In this document: positions 56,615 through 64,000 of the stretch, piece after piece
Layout: each line of letters starts with the position of its first letter
How positions within the stretch are numbered: the first letter of the stretch is position 1
NCBI GenBank assembly: GCA_022315425.1
Contig: JAIUPT010000039.1
Span: 992,001 to 1,056,000 of the forward strand
From: Pseudevernia furfuracea
Taxonomy: Eukaryota > Ascomycota > Lecanoromycetes > Lecanorales > Parmeliaceae
Direction of reading: 5' to 3'
Length of the DNA: 64,000 bases
The notes under the pieces: model-generated
Told to the model about the DNA's origin: nothing
What the model saw: the letters and a program-made list of their open reading frames with translations, nothing else
The model's database searches: none
Program-made: the position numbers and the translations under genes

Positions 56615-58871
56615 TTGCTGATGACCATGGTCAGCCATCAGCAATATTCTCCCATCTCGCCCATCGACGAATCCTCTCTCCATACTTCTGATCGTACTTC
56701 ACACGGCAGTCGGGACAGTATCGAGTTGACGAATGTCCAAAATCCAGGGGAACCAGCAGCTCTTCTTGATCAGAAACCCAAGAAAAGCTCGCCACCACCT
56801 AACTCAAAGCTCTTCAATTCGAACCAGCAGACTTGGAGGATCTTCTTTCCACAATTCTTCCGATGATTCGGAACTGTCATTTTTGTCGGTTTTATATTGG
56901 CGACTTTGAAGATATTCGAGAATCAGGGAAATTTTTCGAATGGCTCCAAACACCTTTTCAACACCATCATTACAGCGCTGAGTTTGGGCTTGGGTCTGAA
57001 TTTCTTCGTGGGGCTTGACGTTCGATCTCGAGTCCGATTTACTGATGTGAGTTTTTTTTGCGTAGGAAGCGTTTAAAGATATAGCCAAGGTTTTCCGATG
57101 GCGGATATTGGCAAGCAGAGGACATAGCATTCGAGAGGTGGACCTGATATTGAGCATTGAGAGTTTGTCTAAGGTTGTGGAGCTCGCGTGGGTTAGTCGC
57201 AAGAGGCTTTTGACTATTTTGATCTGTGTGTCATGGGTATGTGACTTCCTGCACTGCGGTCATTGAACAATATGTTGCTTCCCAAAAGTTGGTCTGTACT
57301 TGAAAAGGCCGAGGCTTCTTCAAGGCCTCCCAATCCAATCATCCACAAACTCTCATCACCTGTGCCCCCAGCGTTGAAGCTGAGCCTAATTTAAGCATTT
57401 GCTGACTTATCAATGTTCAATAGCTTTCCCTCAACCTGGTAAGGCAGTCCATAAAGCTTTCCGATGGCAGAACTAACCTGCCAGGTTGCTCAAGCAGCAG
57501 TAGCTATAATAGGCCTGACATACTCTGCGGACAGTGGTACCAATTGGCAGGGTACATACACTCCACCGGGCATCGTCAACGCCTACAATCTTACCTGCTT
57601 CTCCGACAACGGCAAATGCCCAACCCAGCCTCAAGTGGAACAAATTCAGGCCCACCTGTACGGCGAAATAGCTTCAGGCTATCCATGTCGCAATTACAGA
57701 GACATCTCGAGGTCCTGAATTCGGACTCTGGCGCCCTGGTATATTGCAATCAACTTCCACGTCAACAAGAATATGCGCTCCGATTTTCCGTGATCAACCC
57801 TCAAGACCCCGATCGCGTATACCCACGCTTCACCAACCGGATCATCACAGCCGCTTCGGGCCAATGCTACCAATACAACATCACAGCTGGCAGCAATCGG
57901 CCAGCCCTCGATTCTAACGGCGACGATGCCGCCGTGAGTTGAGCGTACTCTAACGGAACTGTCAACGACTCCATCGCCATACCAACACAGTATTCAGGCC
58001 AGGACTCCACCACTTATATATATCCCGGCACACAAATCCCACAGAACGAGACCGAGTACAGCTGCGGTCCTCGATGCATGTGGATGTGGGCGTGGAAGTC
58101 TAATAGCACTCTGCCAACTGATCAAGGCGAAACAAGGGCGTTGTTTAAGTGCCCGATTACGGTCAGCCCCGTCACCAATGTAACAGACGATTCGCAAATA
58201 GTCTCGGATGGAATGGCCAAATTGGCTGCCTCGGCGATCGGATTACAGGGTAGATCCGCCAATCCACCTCAAGATAACTTCACGACGACTTGGAGGCAAT
58301 ATCAATTCTATCCCTGGGGGTAATAGAATCTCCCCCACTTCTGCAATCCAGCGCGTTATAAGACTGACTCAAACTCAGATCCCGCTGGGAAATCCATGAC
58401 CACCGAATCGACGAAATAGGCGCCAACATGGCCTATTTCCCCCTCGGCTCCCTCGCCTGGATGGCGACCACGAACCCAACCTTTGGCATCGAGGATCTCG
58501 TACCAATACGCGGCTACAACCTCTCCGTCCACTGGAATTACGTTATCGAGCTGTGTGCCTGCATCGTGGGAGTACACTTTGCCCTTTTCGCCGCGGCGGT
58601 CTATACGAGTAGGCTTGTCATCATCAAAGACGATACCTTCCTCTCCACGGCGAGATTGCTGAGGCCTTTGGTGGAGCATTTGGGTCCTAGGGCGACCTTT
58701 TTGGAAGGCAAGGAGTTGAGTAAGGCGATTGAGGAATTTGTGCCTGGGGCCGTGGTGTATGGGCCTAGAGAGGATGGGGCACTCGGTGGGATGGCTTTGG
58801 GTCTTGGGGAGGGGGTCGTGCCGAGAAGGGGGTTGAGGACACGGCGTCATCCGGATGGGAGATATTTGTAG
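56615..58871 (+). pseudogene. Large fungal membrane protein gene with an in-frame stop
   Basis: Exon 1 starts near 56615 (MVSHQQYSPISPIDESS from 56624) and reads to IFFPQFFR, then TGA at 56864-56866, then FGTVIFVGFILATLKIFE, a membrane helix. Several introns then join conserved-looking parts: ITALSLGLGLNFF to EAFKDIAKVFRWRILA, a mini-exon LSLNL (57422-57436), VAQAAVAIIGLTYSADSG, LVYCNQLPRQQEYALRF, RFTNRIITAASGQCYQYNI, FPLGSLAWMAT and WNYVIELCACIVGVHFALF. The C-terminus has DDTFLSTARLLRPLVEHLG. Introns with GTGAGT near 57935 and GTAATA near 58320 remove other apparent stops. The layout matches a Pezizomycotina family with N- and C-terminal helices and a large lumenal domain, function unknown. 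The TGA and a phase break near 57715 make it probably nonfunctional. Confidence 0.6.
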
Positions 58872-59135
58872 ATTCGGATAGAGACTTTGTATGAGCTGCA
58901 TCATGAGCCAACGTCTCTGATCATGCAATGAAGCCAGTCCGGCGAACCTGTTTACCGACTGGAATTAGCACGTCTTTACACACTCTCATTGTCAGGGAAG
59001 CCTTGCCTTTGGTGTTTGCGACGTTACTTCACGCGCGCGAGTAAGGGAACGGGTTGATATATCTTTCGCATCTCGGGGATCAAAGTTGGCGACGGTTGGC
59101 TCTCAAGTTGTAGTGAAGGTCTATCGACTCTTCCC
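58872..59135. other. intergenic
   Basis: No coding signal seen. Confidence 0.4.
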
Positions 59136-59974
59136 TCATGCTTGATAAGCTACTCCAAAGAAAGGACATAGGAAGACACAAGTAGTAGACTTTTTCGGGT
59201 TTGGAGTGGCCGGCAAAAGCACTTTGATTAGCGCGATCACTATCACGAGTGCGCTCTTGTTATCTGCATCTACTGCCAGTGCGCGGCCAGCCAGTATTCG
59301 CCATTCATCACGTTGACCTGAGAGCTTTGCAGACTTTGCAACGCGTACGGTGACCACTTGCCCTTGCCTCCTGATTGAGCTTCGAACCAGTGAGTCCACA
59401 CTCAAAAGTTGAGTTTCAAGGAGGACCTCGAGATCCCTCCTCAAGGCGATGATGTCGACGCCATAGGGAAATACTGCGGACTCTATATGTGAGAGTCTTG
59501 CACTTTTCGGAAGGTTCATCGTGTAGAGAGGGTTCGGGCTCCATGACCCGAGCTCAAACGCATCAAAGTCGTTGTCAAAGGCTCAAAGAACCTACGATGA
59601 CTTGCTTAAAGAGCTGGAGTATGGGCAAGAATCATATCGTCAGGGCGAAGCGAACCGGATCAGGTATATAGATCTCCGGCGGGCATTGTGAATTTGGTGA
59701 TTGCCTTGATCCACTCGGTGCGCAGCCCAAGGTTCCCCTTATAGATACTTTCAAGTGGCGAGTCTCGCCAGGGGGTCCCCATCAAAAGGTTCCCGGCTTT
59801 TGATAGACTCAGTATTACTTCGATGCGTCTTATAGAGAGAGCGACGAAGATGAGTAGGACAGAATCCAGCCCCCACCAGAAGTACTCGCTAAAGAAGTAG
59901 ACTTCAAGGGAGCGCTGGTCAAAAAAGTACTTGCTAGAGACGTACCTCTCTTTGTAGGGTAAAAAGGGGGACAC
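59136..59974 (-). pseudogene. Fragments of an unrecognised membrane-associated gene
   Basis: Two minus frames, 59974-59660 (SEYFWWGLDSVLLIFVALSI, then MGTPWRDSPLESIYKGNLGLRTEWI) and 59519-59136 (ALRRDLEVLLETQLLSVDSLV, then SALVIVIALIKVLLPATPNP), look like pieces of one fungal protein with membrane helices. The sequence between them has stops in all frames and no clean intron. The PWRDSPLEAIY-type stretch recalls a family of fungal hypothetical proteins; I cannot name it. Probably a decayed gene. Confidence 0.35.
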
Positions 59975-60588
59975 TATCGGGAAGCTTGTGCAACGTCAGA
60001 TATTTTAGGTGAGCAGGAAGCGTTCGTTCCTACGTTGCATGTTACTGCTTGGATGGTACAATCTCCAGTGGTGTAAGAACGCCGTGTCTTATTTGACACG
60101 ATTGATACAATGACGATTCACAAGACTGCTATACTAATGCCTGTCGGATCGTCCATGTTGCCAGTATTCTCAACCATTGACCTACGTAGACTCAGCTTCT
60201 CCTCCAACCCCTTACCGCCGATCTTATTTTCAGCTCCCAGTGTGGTATACGTCTGTTTTGGCCACCGATCTTGTGGCCCATTGATTCCGTAAGGATTTCG
60301 TTAGCAAAATAGGATGATATAGATGAAACGCCCCACAATGTACGATGCTGGAGATGGAAGTCGTAAAATAAACAAAATTCCCAGATCTTCATTTCAGTTG
60401 TGAAGTAGGAGTAAAACGCGTTGTGTAGCACGCGCTGGTCACACAGCGAACATTCCAATTCGAATATGCGCATTGTATACACTTGTGTGTATGTCAGGCA
60501 CTCAGTCGCAGACTCATTGGCAGATAATCCTTCTATTGATAGCTCGAAGGCAAGGTCGCTGTGGGCGGCGTAAGGTGCCATTCTACTC

Positions 60589-61465
60589 TCAAAAGGTCTT
60601 CCGGTATCCACATACATAGATTTTACAGCCGCCTAGTCGCTCAACATCCAATACCCTTGATGGAGTTAACCTATGCTTCTTCGTCAGCTCTATATACTGA
60701 TTAAGAGACATCTGGCTCACGACAGAATTGAAGTCATTCATGTAATGGTCAAGGGTTTGAGCCTCCGCAGCTTTGTTGGGATCGTTGAGATCAAATGCCT
60801 TCCGCTTCTCACATCCCGACTTTCGTGGCAAGCATTGAATACCCTGCCAACGAGGTTCCATTTTCTGACGAGCCATGACTGCGCCGAGTGTTGCAGCATC
60901 GGCGTTGACGAATTGTGGGTCGTCGAATCTGAATTTTCGGTAGATGTGTGTAGCTACCGCACGCATTTGTGTAAACATGAAGGTGTCTTTGTACTCTTCT
61001 TTAACATCCTCCAAGTCAATGGCACGGCCAATTATGCTTAGCCAAACTATGTAAGAAGAACGTTCTGCTTGCGAGCCTTGACAAGGAATTTGTGAAAGTC
61101 ATCCTTCGGAGGACCACCATTGCGTGGGTCATAAGTAGGTCCATCCGCGTTCTTCGCCACCCATGAGAAGCGCGTCAGCGGCTCGTAGCCGGTATGTGTC
61201 TATCAAGCGACGGTATGTTTCTTCTTTGGGGATGCTCGAGAGGAGGCGACTAGTGGTTCTTAGCGCTTTTGCGGCAGGCTGAGTGGCGTCTGGTCCGTTA
61301 AGCCTGACTTGAACATCCAGAATCGTTTCTCTGTCGGGCTCACAGTTCGGTTTGTGGGACTTCCAGTCGGCTTTTTTGACAGGCGGTCGAGCAATATTGG
61401 GGAATGTGGCAGCGTCTGCAGTGCTTGACCGGAGTCGTGGCATGGCATAATACGCAACCAGCCAT
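60589..61465 (-). pseudogene. MYND-type zinc-finger gene, frameshifted
   Basis: From ATG 61465 the frame reads MAGCVLCHATTPVKHCRRC and HIPQYCSTACQK, a MYND finger (CxxC...CxxC...YCSxxCQ). It then loses phase in a run of six A (plus-strand T6 at 61372-61377). Removing one base continues as KADWKSHKPNCE, the end of the finger. Further on come IPKEETYRRLIDTYRLRAADAL, NGGPPKDDFHKFLVKARK and DVKEEYKDTFMFTQMRAVATHIY, the order seen in fungal MYND proteins of unknown target. Several phase changes and TAG/TAA codons around 61050-61130 add to the damage. The final part (60589-61014) is open. It lies head-to-head with a broken transporter gene. Confidence 0.6.
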
Positions 61466-61559
61466 ATTCTCTTCTTTCGTTCAAGGATCATCTTGTTCTG
61501 TCAGGCTTAGTGCTGGGAAAAATCAACAAACGTGGGAGACGCGCGATGGCGAAGCAACT

Positions 61560-62654
61560 CGGCCGGAAAATTCAGCAGACGTGGTCCCTTTAGAATACTT
61601 GTTTGAAACCATTTTAACCATCCATGAACAGATGAACGAAGAATCGATTGAGTTCATAGGGAAACTTTGCAATCGAGCGACTGATATAGTATATACTCGT
61701 CTCCAACCACAAAATTGTGCTCATGCTTACGACGCATCAGGTTGTAAACAGCCGTGATCACCCTGGCAGGGCCGAATACCTCTACCTACTAATGTTGCAA
61801 GATTACGTTACCTCAACACTTTACCATATTCAAGCTGCCAAAGAACAACTTTGCCGGCAGCTACCGAATACAGCAGGGGAGGCATTGACCATTCGAAAGA
61901 AAAATACCTTAAAAGACACGGACTATCTCATCGAATCTCTTAATTTGATGACGGTGCATCTGGGCGAATGTCAACAACAAGTAAAGCACTTGCGAATTCG
62001 TTCTGTCATCAAGCTGACACAACTCACCAGGCTAAATCCCTGGAAGAATTGAAGCAGAACCAGATCGCTGGAATAATAGGTTTCCTCGTCGCTATTTACG
62101 TGCCAGTCGCTTTCGTGTCCTCGTACTTTGGCATGAATACTGTCGAGATCCTCACCGGAAACCTCCACAATTCGTTATTCTGGCAAATCGCCATTCCCCT
62201 CATGGTCTTGACCATCATGCTTCCGCTCAGTCTCAGCATCATCGCCCGTGTCACTCGTGCCTTGAGCCTCTCGGCTGGCGCATTCTCGTTGCGCCAATGG
62301 CCCATGATCGTCGATCTTTGTTTGACCTTCTTCTGCCTTAGCCTCGCGACCACGCATATTGTCCATTGGAGGCGTTCTGGATACCATCAGTTCAAGGAGG
62401 TCTTCCGTCGTATCTCGCCGGGCGAAACATTCATCGTTGACGGTATTTTTGCGTGCTTCGGCTTGCTGAAAGCGGTCGAGAATAGCATTTTGCGTAATCG
62501 GAGGGGCAGGAAGTGGTGTTTCCTTTGGCTCGTCATGACTTCCGTCATAGCTCTCTGCGCTGGACTGAGCGTTCTGGATGATTCCTATGCGACGCTGTTG
62601 ACGCCATTCGGGTTCGTGTTTGTCACTTTGGCAATTCGACCATTGCTTTTTTGA
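61560..62654 (+). pseudogene. Truncated CorA-like Mg2+ transporter gene
   Basis: The preserved part begins PLEYLFETILTIHEQMNEES. It continues through CNRATDI, an intron (GTATAT near 61689 to CATCAG at 61739), NSRDHPGRAEYLYLLMLQD, IRKKNTLKDTDYLIESLNLM and HLGECQQQVKHL, and then shifts frame by one base near 61990. In the new frame come KSLEELKQNQIAGIIGFLVA, YVPVAFVSSYFGMNTVEI (the GMN signature of CorA transporters) and several membrane helices to the stop at 62654. The large N-terminal cytosolic domain of fungal CorA-like proteins is absent: the DNA upstream belongs to the MYND gene. So the copy is 5' truncated and frameshifted. The C-terminal extension after the GMN helix pair is longer than in simple CorA proteins. 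Confidence 0.65.
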
Positions 62655-62968
62655 GGCAGAGCTTAGTCTTATATAAGTACACAAGTTGTATAACGATAGT
62701 ATGCTAGAGATAATCTGTTGACCGAGTATATTCTTCGACGGTCAAATGCGTTGAATTACAGTCGCTCGAGCCAAGAGAAGACTTTGGCTTGTACCGGGGA
62801 AATATATTACCCCAAGACAACTTTTGTCTGCTAAGAGCCATCAGGTATGCAAGTAAGCAGTATCCCCATAATAAATTGGAGACTGTGTTCGACAAGATCG
62901 CTCTAGATTGGCTTCCGATGCCTCAGATCGCAGCTGTCGTCTAGATTTCAAAATTGCTTGTTGCACAT
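62655..62968. other. intergenic
   Basis: 314 bases, AT-rich, no coding signal. Confidence 0.4.
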
Positions 62969-64000
62969 TCACACTTCCCCTGGTGGCGCCGCCTCATACA
63001 AGGCGGTCTGACCTTTCTTCCACATAGAATACTCATTCCCAGAAGGACAGTCCACCTGAATAATCTCGTCCTTACCCACTCCGGCCTCCTCGTAAGAGTT
63101 GGCGCTTCCTAAAGCTTCCGAACAGAATCATCGCCTGGCTGCTTTCCGTCTGGTATCAACATACACCGTACCTTTGGACCTCCGCGCAAACGCTTTCGAC
63201 ATGTGCGGGATCAGCAGGTTCTGTTTCTCGGTGGTGCGCGTCACAGAAGTCGTCTCCCGGTAATCGGAGTCGGCCAACAAGTCCGTGTAGGGTTTGAAAT
63301 TGCGATCGAGTATTTCTTCACTCTTGCTAGATCCCGGAACCAAACACTTTTTGAATTAAGTCATCGTGAATCGCAAAGATAGTCGTCGCCGAATTCACTA
63401 CGTCCGACAAAGAGTGGTGCTGGCAAAGAACTACCGTTGAGACTGCAATGTAGGGATACTGGGGATCACCGGCATCAGCTGTTGTGGCATCGACCACGTA
63501 GACTTATAGCGTTTTCTTTGTGCCAACTCTAGTTCCTTTCCCCCGGCCGTTGCACTGGCTCCAAAGTCGTTTTTGTGATTCCATACGTCACGACGATGTT
63601 TGCTCCTCGATTTTGTCTTCCGTAGTTGGGGTTTCGTGATGGCATGGACGTTTCTTCGAGACGACCTTCTCCGTCAGCCTCTCGTAGCCTCGTTGCCATG
63701 AGTTGACGTAGTCGCAGGGAGCTAGCTCGGAGCAATCGCGGTCGAATGAAACATCCGAAAACACGGATACTGCGTGCTCCTGACACACACTGTGCTCGGT
63801 CAGGACATCTTCGCCAATGATGATCTCAGAGCAGCAGTGCTCCAAGAATTTGAAGGTGATAGGGATCCGTTCACCAGATGCGAAACTCCAGTGTGTTTTC
63901 GCTTGACTCACAGTCTCGTCAAAACTGCCGTCAGCGAATTGGAGGTAGCCACGGTGCTTGGGTCCTGTGCAAAGCTCGGGCTCATTGTCGATCGCATATT
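62969..64000 (-). pseudogene. Degenerate gene running off the right edge, retropepsin-like segment
   Basis: At the edge a minus frame reads RGYLQFADGSFDETVSQAK, THWSFASGERIPITFKFLE and CCSEIIIGEDVLTEHSV. This alternation of ADGS, THWSF, IPITFxVLxxCCxxxIIGEDxL is the pattern of a fungal family with a retropepsin-like fold. The frame then breaks near 63590. Later pieces (63128-63343, then GSANSYEEAGVGKDEIIQVD to the stop at 62971-62969) continue in one frame apart from TGA at 63130-63128. Several phase changes lie between. The catalytic Asp part would be upstream, outside the window. Function unknown; probably decayed. Confidence 0.45.

Noticed and set aside
57900..58325. TGA near 57940 and TAA near 58321 as extra stops in the membrane-protein gene
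   Set aside because: Both fall inside well-formed introns (GTGAGT...ACACAG and GTAATA...CTCAG) that restore the frame.

Overview
The window is nuclear DNA of a filamentous ascomycete. Genes carry short introns, mostly 45-90 bases, with GTANGT-type donors, CTAAC/CTGAC-like branch sites and YAG acceptors. The proteins are typical of Pezizomycotina: Prp5, Hir1, a KTR mannosyltransferase, Mon2, Mms2, Bna7, F-box proteins, an NLR-type STAND protein and an I78 inhibitor. The general look of the orphan genes fits Leotiomycetes, but that placement is only an impression. No bacterial operons, rRNA, CRISPR array or convincing tRNA were seen. All exon boundaries were read by eye, and most were checked for frame continuity.

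Left block (0.4-10.4 kb): the splicing helicase PRP5 (minus) and a two-HMG-box, probably mitochondrial protein (plus) share a 498 bp divergent promoter. Three small genes follow: an 81-residue Gly/Ser/Asn/Tyr-rich protein, a Ser/Thr-rich secreted protein with a GPI-type tail, and a tentative small tail-anchored protein.

Decay zone I (10.4-25 kb): a Q-rich pseudogene with five in-frame stops, a tandem repeat, an intact small secreted-protein gene, a shattered exportin-1 (CRM1) copy with internal duplication, spaced direct repeats, an intact F-box gene, a tetraspan membrane gene with an early stop, and a broken NLR gene lacking its P-loop.

Housekeeping block (26.3-56.2 kb): a KTR-type mannosyltransferase, histone chaperone HIR1, a small membrane protein, an MDR oxidoreductase, a U1-type zinc-finger splicing factor facing a stomatin-like gene, an orphan protein carrying an HExxH zincin motif created by splicing, a Fyv6/NIP30-like protein, a decayed F-box gene, a Pro/Tyr-rich conserved protein facing an I78 inhibitor gene, MON2 facing MMS2, a membrane-anchored coiled-coil protein and kynurenine formamidase BNA7. 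Pre-mRNA splicing is represented three times (PRP5, the WBP4-like factor, the Fyv6-like factor).

Decay zone II (56.6-64 kb): a large membrane protein gene with one in-frame stop, fragments of unknown genes, a frameshifted MYND-finger gene head-to-head with a truncated CorA-like transporter, and a degenerate gene running off the right edge. The alternation of intact conserved genes with decaying duplicates is the main structural feature. I found no clear evidence of a wholly new multi-gene system. The best candidate for new biology is the orphan HExxH protein at 38.2-40.6 kb.
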